Below are positions 1-11,329 of a DNA stretch of 64,000 nucleotides, piece by piece (the first letter of the stretch is position 1; each line of letters opens with the position of its first letter). Where the stretch lies: the NCBI RefSeq assembly GCF_011745365.1, contig NW_024468912.1, positions 4,092,001 through 4,156,000 on the forward strand. The letters run 5' to 3'. Made by a program: the position numbers and the translations under genes. The stretch comes from Cryphonectria parasitica EP155 (taxonomy: Eukaryota > Ascomycota > Sordariomycetes > Diaporthales > Cryphonectriaceae). The notes under the pieces are model-generated. The model did no database searches. It had not been told where the DNA came from and saw nothing but the letters and a program-made list of their open reading frames with translations.

Positions 1-1467
1 GAGAACAGCCGACAGGCACGCGAGTTGTGATCCGTGACGAAGAGTAACGTTGAGCCAACAATGGTAGGACGAGGCGACGATCAGTGTTCGACATGTATCG
101 ACCCGTAATTCCCCCATCACGTCCGCCAATCATTGACTACCTCGACCCGAAGGCTGAGGATAAAGACATACCCTCTCGATATATAGTAAGATCCCGTAAT
201 AATCTTTTGGGCAGCCAGTGTGGGTGTGTGGGTGTGTGTGAGTGTGTGTATGTGTCTAGGTCCCAGGGTTGTATGGTCCGCTGCGTTAACTCTTTTTCCT
301 TCTTTTTCTTCGTGTTCGTGTCGTGTGTCGAGAGTTTAGAGAGAAAGAGAGATTTTGTTTCACACCACTTAAGACGCAGGATCGCCGCCGCAACGCCACA
401 TGCTGCGCTAATGCGGCTCCGTCCTGCTTGACTGCCATTGCATGGGCTGAAACGACTTGTGATGATAGAGCCATGCAGGGCGGCTGAAGGCTTGATGAGT
501 TGGTACCACAGTAGGTTGCAGTTGATATCCATTTGTGTAGTAGTAGGCCCACGAGGGCTTACATCCGGGGTCCCCACTGCCAATCCCACCCTAGAGCCCA
601 GCCGGTGATCCACCTTATCTGACGAAGGATAATCCTTTGAGCTTCCCTTACAGCTCCTGACCATCCAGGCCTCGAGAGGTGATTCCATTGTTGTGATATA
701 TCCGAGTCTCGTGGAGATGATGATGAGCAGAAACTCAAACGCCGTTGGTCAGTAAGATTCCAATGGGATTCCGCGCGATGCAAGGAGCCGCCTTCATGCA
801 CTTCCCCTGCGTTATCCTGGGCATATTATTGCGCCCGCTAATGCCGTAATGCCGTCAAAAGCAAGTCTGTAATATCCTGTGCCGTGTCAATAAAACGATG
901 TGACGATGGGCCTTGTGTGTGTGCTCTCTGCGTTCCATTGCCGCCTGTCTTTTATCCCAGCTTCTCCCAACAAGGCATCGACCGTTGTGGAAGACTGGCA
1001 ATGAAGGTATGCCACGCCACGTGCCACCGTTAGCAAGGCTTGACGCAGCGTAACCCTCTGACATCCAGCAGCGATAGCGAGGTCAATTTCCGGCCAGCCA
1101 GCGATGGTCAGAACACGGAGGACAGTTCTTCACGCAGACTATCCGTTCTCTGAGCAATTTGTGCTTTTCAATTCTCTTTATTGAGTCGCATATAGCCTCC
1201 AGAGGCCGCGAGTTGACTTGGGGCCGAGCCCATTCCTTTTCGGGCTTTTCAGCGTGTTGAGGGCCTGAGGAGAGCCAGCCAGTATGACCGAGTCTACCAG
1301 CTGGGCGCATCTACCAGAATCCCTCGTGGGCTTCGCAGGCCTATGAGGCTTGGTTGATGCCCAACGGAGTGGGTGGTCAAACAGCAGGGTGGAAGTGAGG
1401 TCTGCTATTGGAGGCATCCTCAAGTTTCGAGGGTGGGAAGGCAGCCAGCTGAGCGCACTCCTTCGAG
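1..1467. other. Gene-free stretch, downstream of the WD40 gene
   Basis: I see no coding region here. The longest open frames (about 180 codons) are low-complexity, lack homology I recognise and are not joined by plausible introns. A GT-rich microsatellite lies at about 219-255. The right part is probably the 3' untranslated region of the WD40 gene, which is read leftward and ends at 1468. Confidence 0.6.
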
Positions 1468-2796
1468 CTAGTCGTCCATCAGCTCGGCCAGTTCGGCTTC
1501 CTCCTCGGCAGTGAGCATGCCGTTAGGCTCCTCTACCCTGGCAGGCTCAGTTTCTGCTCCATTGGTCGGGGGCTTGCTTTGCTCCTCCACCGCGGCGTCG
1601 AGTCCTGCCTTACCCAGCGGCCAGACTCGTACTGTGCCATCAATGCTGACGCTTACAAGCCTCTCATCATGACCCTTGCCTCTCTCAAGGACAACCAGAT
1701 CCGTCACTTCGTCGTAGTGACCCTCCAGGGCGCAATACAACGCCCCAGACGTTCGGTCCCAGCATTTCAAGTCCTCGTCCCTTCCCGCAGTGATAATCCA
1801 CTGTTCCGTCACCCCCACTGCGCGGACGTGGTCTCCATGTTCCAGGCAGTCTTCAGTTGTGAAAGCCTTGCCGCGGGACAAGCATCTGGCAGTCCCGTCC
1901 GCGCTGGCAGTCCACAGATCGATCTCATCGCCAGCTCGGTCGAACAAGATCTTGTACACTCCCGTCTCGTGTACAGAGAGCAGCCTCCTCTCTACATTGG
2001 GTGCTGCCGGCGCCGCGTCGAGGAGCTGCTCCCAGCCGTCCAGCCGAACCTTCCACCTCCGAAGATGTGGGTCACTCCCAGCGCTGACGACGACGAGCTC
2101 CTCACCTGAGCTCATGATGGGGTCGATGGCCAGGGACTGCACAGCGAGCATGCTCGTCACGGAGTCCTGCAAGGTGTGAAGGCGGGATCCAGTAGCAATA
2201 TCCCAGACAATGATCTTCTTATCGGCGCCGCCACTAATAAGCACATGCTTCTCGCTGATCTTGGCGCAGGCGACAGCCTTCACAAAGTCCGAGTGACCAA
2301 CAAATTTAATTCCAGGCCGCCGCGTCTCAATATTCCAGGACCAGATGTTCTTATCCCAAGACCCGGCAAATACGGTCTCATTTTGCGGACCGCCGACCAC
2401 AACGCAAGTGACAGGAGCAGATGGCCCACGATAGACCATGTTGGTGTCATCGATCTGAAGTCCAAGTTAGAGAGTCTCATGATAGGGTATATGAGACTTG
2501 TCTTTACGGAATTCTGCGTACATCAATGTTGATTCTCCTCACTGAACCAACAGACTCGGCAACAAAGACGCTGTCAGACGGCGAGTTGGGATCTAAAGCT
2601 GCCGCTGCTATCTTTGACTTGAGAGCGATGGGCGTGCCATACTTGTTCTTTGATTTGGCATCACGTCTCTCTCTGTTGCTCTGAGCTGCGCTTTATACAA
2701 AAATCAGTTCAGAAAGCTGTCCCAGCGATCGTTATGTCAGTGTGCCGAGCGTACTCACTCCGACTCGAAGAAGTGCCGTGGGTCTGAGGAGTTCAT
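1468..2796 (-). CDS. WD40-repeat protein, function unknown
   Basis: Predicted protein of 393 residues from exons 2759-2796, 2522-2678 and 1468-2454. The last intron (2455-2521) is well supported: the junction gives INID-IDDTNMVYRG and the sites are GTACGC and TTCAG. The first intron is weaker because its acceptor is GAG rather than YAG, so the N-terminus (MNSSDPRHFF) is tentative. At least six beta-propeller blades are visible from GH...WD-type motifs, for example GSWDKNIWSW, GGADKKIIVWD, AGRDEDLKCWD and SIDGTVRVW. The C-terminus is acidic (EEEAELAELMDD). WD40 propellers are protein-interaction scaffolds; nothing in the sequence gives a specific partner. It diverges from MCL1 across 645 bp. 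Confidence 0.85.
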
Positions 2797-3441
2797 CTTT
2801 GGAAGGCTCCGTCTTGAGGTAGGCAGGATATATAATTGTTCAATAACCTGAATGGCCGTATCCTTAGAAGCCGATGAGGTAGATCCTACAGTAATGCTGT
2901 TGTTTGGGAGCGGTCGCCTTACGTATCTCTGATGCTTGACGAGGTGGCAGCTCTACGATAAGAGAAGTGCCACTGCAGTCCTTTTTGATGGTGCAAAATT
3001 TTGAGTCCGGGAGAAAGATGAGAGAATCAGTTAGGCTGTAGAGGGAAGATATACTTGCAACTCATTGAAAAGGTTCTTGGGAGATCACTCATCAGAAGAG
3101 TGAAGAGGGGCGAAAAGAAAGAAAACAAATAGGCAACAAGTTCGAGATGCATTTGGTGACATAAAAAAAAAAAAAGAGGCGGCAGAGACTAAAGCGGTAG
3201 TTACTGCCTTCAGTGATTTGTGCCCCTGTCATGCGACGTGGGTCCCCTGTCGTTAGCTTAATTGGCCCCGCCGCGAACTGTCGCGTCGAATTCAGGAAGA
3301 CGCGTCTCCCAAATTCGGCGCGGAACATCACCACTTGCCAAAAATCTAGCCAACTCACCAGGAATCATCACGTTTTGAGGATCCTAGGAATATCACATTG
3401 TTGAACGCGAACGGCCTGTGACCGGGACTGAGAACTTCAAC
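2797..3441. promoter_or_regulatory. Divergent intergenic region between the WD40 gene and MCL1
   Basis: The 645 bp separate two start codons facing away from each other, so the region must hold both promoters and both 5' untranslated regions. It contains a 13-nt A run near 3163 and no open frame of note. No specific regulatory site could be assigned. Confidence 0.55.
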
Positions 3442-6061
3442 ATGGCCACAGCTGGGCAGAAAGTACGCGGCCGGCCAGCCCATCTGCAAGGGTCAACACA
3501 CTGCGCGTATACGCCAGATGGAAAGAAACTGGTGACGGTGGGATCAAACAACACTATTCGTCTGTACAAGACGGGGTACGACGGAGAGCCCATCAATATC
3601 GACGATTGTCAGGAGCAGAACCTTAGCGTTGTGGCCAACAACGAATTCTTCATCGTCGGCTCCGAAGACGGCACCGTCAGCCTCTACTCGCTTGAGACGC
3701 ACACATTCGAGAGGTTCCTCACTCGCTGCAACCTGCCTGTCCGCGATGTGGCCTTGTCTCCAGATGGGAAGCTCTGTGCTGTCGCCAGCGACGAGCTGAC
3801 CGTCAAGGTCGTCGGGACGGAGGACACGTCGAAGCTGTTCATCCTCAAGGAGCACAACAGACCCACGAAACATGTTGCCTTCGACCCCAGAGGCAGTTTG
3901 CTGGCCCTGTCCTGCACGGATGGTGTCCTCTACATCTACTCGATGACCGCGCCCGAGAGACCTGAACTGATCAGAAAAGTCGACGGTGTGATCGGGGCGG
4001 TCGAGACGGACTCCGAATCCTCCTCTGTGGTCGCATGGCACCCGGATGGGAGGGCTTTTGCCGCGCCAACACCCATCAGAGATATCCAGGTCGTTTCCAA
4101 GGATGACTGGGCCAATCAGCGGAGTTTCAGGAATGGACACGAGGGAGATATCACAGCCATTGCCTGGTCGCCCAATGGGGCCATGCTGGCAACAGCGGCC
4201 AAGGATAAAAAGATCCTCGTCTGGCAGACCAAGGACCAGTCCATCATCGCGAGATACGAGTACGCCGACGTGATGGATCTCGCATGGCACCCCACCAACA
4301 ACCTGTTGTCCTTCACCACAACATCAGGCGAGGTCTACATCTGCCCGGACTTCATCTCCGATCAGTTTGCTATACTGCTCAAGATGCCAAAACAGCCGGC
4401 GCCTTTCATCCACGACCCCTTGTCAGAAGTCTCGGCAAATGTCCGCAGGCCGCTGGCCAACGGCTTGAAACCGCGTCCACCGGCCGCACGCACAGAGCTG
4501 ACGGATGATCTCGACTCTCTCCTTGACGACGGCTTCGGAGAAGAAGACGATGGGTTCGTCGTGGACGATGACGGTGCTGGCTATACTCTGGGCCAGAAGC
4601 GGCCTGCCGATGATGATGACCTCTTTGGCGATCACCCCAACAAGCGTGCCAATCTCTTGCGGCCTCAGTATCATGAGGCATTCCAACCGGGTTCAACCCC
4701 CTGGCGAGGCAACAGAAAGTACTTGTGCCTGAACTTGATCGGTTTCGTATGGACAGTTGATCAGGATTCACACAACACCGTGACAGTGGAATTCTATGAT
4801 CATGAGTTTCACCGGGACTTTCATTTCACCGATACATTCAATTACGACAAGGCCTGCCTCAATGAGAACGGGACGTTATTTGCATGTCCACCGACGCAAG
4901 ATGACAAGGAGGACACGCCAGCATCAATATTCTACCGGCCGCACGAGACCTGGACACAGCGTAGTGACTGGAGGACAGAGCTGCCAAAGGGCGAAGCCGT
5001 CCTTGCCATGTCCCTAGGCGAATCCTTCATCACGGTGACAACATCTGCGGACTACGTCCGTGTGTACACGCTCTTTGGGTTGCCTTACCGCGTGTATAGG
5101 CCAAAGATCACGCCCATGGTCAGCTGTGCCAGCTGGCGAGACTACGTCCTGACGGTTGGCAACGGGCCTTGTGGTGCAGATGGCCGGACGAAGCTGCTCT
5201 ACAGCATTGAGAATGTGAAGCGGGACGAGATCTGCCAGAACGCAGACCTGGTCGCCCTGCCTGAGGGTGTCACCATCAAGAGCGTCTTCTTCTCGGACAA
5301 TGGGGTAAGCCCGCCCTTGCGCAGCAGATGAGATAATTTGCAACACACGAAATGCTAACTTTCCGCAGGACCCATGCATCTACGACAGCACCGGTACTCT
5401 CTTGACTCTGCTACACTGGCGCCAACCATCCCGTGCATCGTGGGTCCCCCTCCTCGACACAAAGCTCTTGCCTCGCCTGGCCTCTGGGCGCAGACAAGAA
5501 AGCTATTACCCGGTCGCAGTAGCAGACAACAAATTCCACTGTATCATTCTCAAGGGTGGCGACCAGTACCCTTACTTCCCCCGTCCCCTCCTCTCCGAGT
5601 TCGAATTCTCCATCCCACTCCACTCCGCCACGCCCAAGCCCCAGCACAAGACCACGGATGACGCCGCCGCCGAGGACTCTGATGGCGACATGGACGTTGA
5701 TGACTCAGGCAACTCCGAGTCACGCAAGCTTGAGCAGCAATTCATGCTCCGCGGGATCCAGGCGGCACAGATGGCGGACCTCGTAGAGGCGACGACGAGC
5801 ACGCACGCGCAGCGGTCGGCGCTGGCCAGGCTGGAGGTAGAGATCGACAAGACGCTCCTGCAGCTGCTAGCGGGCGAGTGCCGCGAGGGCGAGGAGCGGG
5901 GAATGCGCGCGCTCGAGATGGTGGAGCTCATGCGGGACCGCACGGGCAGGATGATCGAGGCGGCGGGCAAGGTGGCCGAGAGGTATGGGCGGACGATCCT
6001 GGGGGAGAAGATACGCGAGGTGGGCGAAAGGCGGGTGAACGGGATGGACGATTTCGAGTGA
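3442..6061 (+). CDS. MCL1: DNA polymerase alpha accessory factor Mcl1/Ctf4 (WDHD1, SepB) homologue
   Basis: Ctf4-family proteins trimerise and couple the CMG helicase to polymerase alpha-primase, and they support sister-chromatid cohesion. The protein has 851 residues from exons 3442-5304 and 5369-6061; the intron has a GTAAGC donor and a CCGCAG acceptor and joins ..SDNG to DPCIYDSTG. The start is the ATG in AACATGGCC at 3442; the open frame further upstream begins with GTG, not ATG. WD40 blades fill about residues 10-330 (STHCAYTPDGKKLVTVG, GHEGDITAIAWSPNG). An acidic linker follows (about 353-385). The SepB/Mcl1-type middle propeller comes next (TPWRGNRKYLCLNLIGFVW), and a charged helical C-terminus ends the protein (about 700-851). 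Length and order match the fungal family. Confidence 0.95.
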
Positions 6062-9000
6062 GGAGGATGACTGTGGCTCTGACTGCACAAGACATGTTTG
6101 GTCAATGTTGGAAACGGCGTTTGGAATGGCATAATGTTTATCCCCTCCCAATTTAAACCAACTTCTCCTCGGCGAGGACAATAATCATTCTACAGAACCG
6201 ATCTTGGCATTGTTCACGAGCCCTCGGAACCATGCCATCGGATCCAAAATGTCTCGGGGACCACCTCACATCCGCAAAGAACAACACCCATTCCCACCGT
6301 CTGAACATGAACAGCCTTGCCTGTTTGGATAGTATTCATTCTCGTAAAAGAACCCTTAGGATCAACTCGAGCGAGACAAGCCAGGCCACACCGCCGGATG
6401 GGCGCTCCTTGGCTTGAACTAGACACCCAAGGCAAAGGCAACTCGGCCGCCGCCATAAGTAGAACACCTGAAGACGCCAACTCTCCCTTTTTCTGAGGCC
6501 TTGTTCCTTTCGTTGAAACGAAGGTTGGTTGCTTTAGGGGATCACCCGCGTCCTTAGCCACACATGTAATTTGTCTCTCTCTCTCTCTTTGTTCTTTTCT
6601 TTTTCTTTCTTTCTTTTCATTTGGAGACAGTTGTCTCTTTTGGCAAAGTTTTCAGGAATTGGTAAAAGTAGGCAAGTAAATTTGGGCACATCTCACGACC
6701 AACCCCGTCACCCCGTGTAAACCTTCCACAAAAACTCTTCGGAGACCGTCATCGTCGCCTAGCCTTGTATTCGTGTGCCCAACAACCAGCCGCCAGGAAG
6801 TTTTATAAGGCCAAGGGTTAAGCAATGCCCTGCACTTTACGGGATATTCGGGTGGTCTAGAGGGCTCATCATCAATCTGGCGTTTATTGGGTGGCTGCGG
6901 GACCGTCCGCAGCGGCCGATCAGCACGGCAACCACGGGAGGATGCCCGGGTTCCGCCCACGGGAGGGGGATGAGAAATTGTTGCTTTTTGAGCCGACGAA
7001 ATTAAGATAAAAAGGGATGTATCACAAGTAAAAAGTGATGTGAGAAGCAGACCGTCGGCATCACATTCACATTTGCACTTACACGCGCTACAGTAGGTAA
7101 ATCTCGAGAGTTCGCTCCTCGGCTGGGAATACATGGCACAATGAAATGAGGCGTCAGGCATCATACCTCTCTCTCACACTCTGTCTGTCTCTCCTTCTGT
7201 TGGCAGACGGCATGGAATATCAAAAAGCCTGCCCCCATGGTCGGTGCTGCTGACCATTGTGCACGTTGACAGGTAACTAATGAGATTAAACCTCACCCGC
7301 CTAGAGCCTTCGCTCGCTTGTTGCACTCCCCTCTCCTGGCTCCCCTCTTACCTCTACGCAGTACGCAACGGTGTGTCAGGGAGATGATCCATCCCGAAAC
7401 GAAGACATGTGCACACTTTCAGCCACAAAAGACGCCCAGGGTCTCTCAGGTCTATCTATTCCTGTATGTCAGCCCCGGGGGGGGGGGAGGGGTATCGTTA
7501 CATCTGCTGCTGAAGGAGGGTTGCTGAAGAAAAGGTTGAGGGAACTTTCGTAGTCTTGTCCATCAATGGGATAATGATGCCCTCCCTCCCTCCTTAATGA
7601 AAAATTCGAGAGAAGGAGGCTCAACCAACGCCATCAGGAAGAAGCTGCACGACATCACAACGAGCTTCAAGAGCTTCGCTCGGGAGTAATCCGGGTGTCG
7701 TCTCTCTGTCCCCATTGCTTACGCAATCACGTCTTCGGCCCAAGAGACGAAGTGGGCGTTGGCCTGAAAGGGGTCAGATATCATGCGCACGGTATGGAAG
7801 TTTGTGAAAGCCGGGGCTGGAAGAGAGAGGGTTGGTTGGTGGGTTGGGGGGCCATCGGATGGGGGGTAGCGAGGGCTGAACCTCGGTATCTGCAGCGTAC
7901 GGAGCTGGGAGGAAAGCCGTTCTGGCCTATCAACCCCCCTCTCATCCGTCTCTCTGCTTTCCTATAGCTGCACAGCAATATCGAGATCGCGCCGTGCTCA
8001 CATGAGTCCGGAGAAACTCAATGCAGCTCCTCCTCCACCCCTGCTTTGTGGGTAGAGAAGAAGAAACAAAGGGAAGAAAAAAAGGGAAAACGCTCCGTCG
8101 TCATCCCATGGGCCGAATTTTGGAACTTCCTGCTGTCATTATCTAGCGTCATGTTGGTCGCACCTGGGAACTCAATCAAAAGCTCTGGTTGGAGACTGAG
8201 AAATGTCGTGTTGCATGAGTCCTGTCTGTACACGGGCAGTAGGAGGAGGGCGCAAGAGGAAGAAGAATAATTCGGCTCGGTTTGTGATTTCCTGCCTCAT
8301 CCCATCCTTCGAGACCTCGCGCTCCGTAGCAGAACTGAGATGGAGAAAAACCTGACACATCAACATACTAAGAAGAAAGAAGAGAGGAGCGGATTGTGTT
8401 CCGTGCAGTACGAAAGTAGTGGTGGTACTTGTCTTGCTGCAGGTTATTTGTCAGAACCGTTGCGGGTGCGTACATCAGGCTTGCAGATCACGGTCGGCCT
8501 GGTGAGTGTCCGCTCCCATCGGATTGGCCTGGATTCGAGAGAAGGGAAGCCTGCTTTTGGGCCAATAGCCTCCCTTGGACTGGCTCTCTCTTTCTTTCTT
8601 CTTTTGTTCCTCCTCTGGATGGTGGGTGGGTGTAGACGGTGGTCAGGAAGCCCTCAGGAGCCCGGCAGGATGCAGGGCTGAAGTACGAGGGTTGGATCAT
8701 AGAAGAATTGGGAAGGGGGTGGAGGGGGTCAGGAGGTAGCTAATGGTATAATGCTACCATGGCAGGCACGGCATGGTAGTATGGCTGTAATGGTAGTGCG
8801 GTTCTGGGACCCAAATCGAGAAATCCGGATGGCGCTGCTGTCTTGTTTGGGACTGGCGAAACCTTATCATCTTGCCGTCGACACGCGCTGGGGATCGGAT
8901 CGGCAGAGGAAGCACCTTCGGGGGCGGTCATCCGGGTCTGTCTTACTGTATTACTGTAGTGGTGGTAGTAGCTGACACGAAGCCTTTCAGGTGATCAGTT

Positions 9001-9568
9001 GCCTCACCTCGACAAGGTCCAATGGGAAGGTTTCTTGTCATCTCGCTCTCTCTTTCTCTCTCTTCTGGGGAGGACATTCCACATTCTTAATGGCTGGTTG
9101 TTTGGCTGAATGATTGGGCTGAAAACGTTTGGGGTTCCTTGCTGCATGCCAGGTGGGTAATTGTGGGGTTCGAAGGAGACGAAGGTTGGTTGAGACATAC
9201 AAAGTAGTAGCAGATGAGAAGGGAAGGGGAGAGAAAGAAAAGAGGAGATGAGAAGGGCGAAACGAAGGAAGCCAGACAGGGCTGGTTGCTCAGCGCATGC
9301 ACTTATTGATGATGATATGATGAATGCATAGCGAAGTGCCCAGAGATCCTCGTCCTTTCCTCGTCTGCGTAACCAGAAGAAAGTCGGGAAAAGACACGCT
9401 AAGAGTAGGCCGTAGGATCTGTTTCCATGCCCTCTCTAATGTCCCTTCCCCCTGAAGAACTGCATTCTCAAAGAACCCCATCTCACAAGCAACCCCAGCT
9501 TGGCTTCCTTTTGTCGTGTCTTCGTATTTGAGGCACGTTTCCGTAAGTAGGTAGAAAATGTAAAAGTA

Positions 9569-9627
9569 CGTATGTATGTGTGTGTATATATATATATATA
9601 TATATTTATATACATACATACATATAC
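9569..9627. repeat. TG/TA/CATA microsatellite
   Basis: A block of TATG and TG repeats passes into an uninterrupted TA run and then into TACA repeats. It lies in the gene-free region upstream of the SFL1-like gene. It is simple sequence with no sign of coding use. Confidence 0.9.
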
Positions 9628-11114
9628 CGGTTCTTTTGTGCCCCTCCTGTTCAGGTGTTGCAAAAGAGGGGCTATTGACATGCATGCATAAAGGTGGTGT
9701 TGCCATCATGCAGATTACCACTACCATGGATGAACTATCATCATACTATGTAGTACAGTCAAGAGATAAAAGGGAGAGAAGAGAGGGCTTTCTGGATATG
9801 TACCATTGTAGTACTGCGGTACTATGGGACACCCTCCCATGCCCACTGACAACTGACGGGCACTACTGTATTGTATCACTACGTAGTATAGTGCCCTCCA
9901 TGGTCACCCGCTACACCCTAGCTCTTGGGTCTGGGCTCCGGGCTAAGCTCCGGGGCTGCAGGTCGGAGTGCAGGCCCCCCTTTCCCCCTCTCTCTCAGGT
10001 GGAGCTTACAGCAACCCCCACCCCACCAAAGGTGCCCACCTCTGTCCACCTGAACCCACCTATGCCTGCCTGTGCCCACTGGTACTAGTTGTATCTGTAG
10101 ATAGATACCATAGTAGTAGTAGTACAGTACCCGAGTACCTTGTAGCTCCCCCCTTCCGTCTGTCCCCCATCGCTCTCTCTCTCTCTCTCTCTCTTTTTTC
10201 CCCTAGTGGACCTGAAGCGGGCCTGTTTGGTGTTGTCCATGCCCTTCTAAATTGCCCAGCTCCTTTTTTTTTTTCCATCTTTTTTTTCTTGCTCTGCCCT
10301 CCAGCCAAAGACTTATCAACAACACGACACGACCTAAGCTCTTCCTTGCACTAATGTCTTCCCATATGTAACAACATCCACAGCAACAGGCCACAACATA
10401 GGCCAGATTCAATTGGATAGTGAATTTATTACTCTCAAAAGGTCTGGGGTGGGTTTTTACTTTGGGACCTTTTGGTCTTTGCTTTGAATCTTTTTTCCTA
10501 CTTTCTCTCTTTTGGGGTGCGGGACCCGATAGAATCTCTTCTGTACGGGCTGGACGAGGTCTGGTTGGCTGCACCGCCGCATCGGTACCCGAGAGAGAGA
10601 GGCTCGACCGACATTTGTGATCTGGTCGGCGAACATCCACCGCTCCGCACAACCCCCATCTCCGCTCACCGTAGCGAGATCCCTATTCAATATTCAACAT
10701 ACAAACCCTTACAACCCAAGACAGGGTGACATATCACAAGTTCGCCGCCCTTACTTTCTTTGGAAAGCTTCGACACCCAAGAAAGAAGAAGGTCCCCTAT
10801 TGGACGACGACCCACGTCTCTCTGCCTCTGTCTCGAGAACGGGATTTGGTATCAAGCTTATTGACACACACGGGACCTCGCAGCTGGAACGCCGTGCCCT
10901 TCGCGAACAAAGGCAGACGACCCCTCTGGGACGAGACCTTACTGCTGCTGCTACGACTAGGCGACCAGCTTCTTCCACCAAGTCTCCAGTCCCATCCATC
11001 CCGCGAGAGGAGCAATGCGGTGTGTATAGGCCTGCAACCCTTCCCCTCCTCCTCCTTCTATTCTCCTTCTGGAAGCCATCCCATACCCAGCTCCCCTCTC
11101 CTCCCCCCCACACC

Positions 11115-11117
<3 letters not shown>

Positions 11118-11160
<43 letters not shown>
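11118..11160. repeat. CT/TC dinucleotide microsatellite (about 43 nt)
   Basis: A pure TC repeat lies about 170 bp upstream of the chosen start of the SFL1-like gene, in the probable core promoter or 5' leader. Pyrimidine-rich tracts in this position are common in filamentous fungal promoters and often sit just upstream of transcription starts. Confidence 0.9.
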
Positions 11161-11164
<4 letters not shown>

Positions 11165-11329
11165 GTCTTTCTCCCCCTCTCCTGTCGGTCAGTCATAAGC
11201 TTCCAGTCCCTGCCCAAACCCCTCTCCTCCTCGCTCGTGTCGTATGGTGGCCTATTCTTCCCCAGATCGTCGATCTACTTCCTTATCCCTCCTCTCCGCG
11301 CCCCGACCAGATAAAGATCCATTGTGGCC

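Larger units (their letters stand above)
6062..11329. other. Gene-free 5.3 kb stretch, probably 3' UTR of MCL1 and long upstream region of the SFL1-like gene
   Basis: No open frame here looks like a gene; all are low-complexity or frame shadows without conserved motifs. It holds a G tract at about 7475-7487, a TA/TG microsatellite at 9569-9627, GTAC-dense clusters at about 9740-9900 and 10079-10142, CT runs near 10171-10195 and a long CT microsatellite at 11118-11160. Fungal developmental regulators often have long upstream regions and long spliced leaders; that this one does is an inference, because no transcript data are available. Confidence 0.5.

Noticed and set aside
137..688. 183-codon minus-strand open frame
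   Set aside because: The translation includes the GT microsatellite as Thr-His repeats and a Lys-rich homopolymer, with no family resemblance and no supporting splice structure.
3418..3441. Eight-codon upstream extension of MCL1
   Set aside because: It begins with GTG; the first ATG, at 3442, has a good context and matches the family N-terminus.
9290..9727. 145-codon minus-strand open frame
   Set aside because: It reads through the TA microsatellite as Ile-Tyr repeats; nothing else in it resembles a protein.
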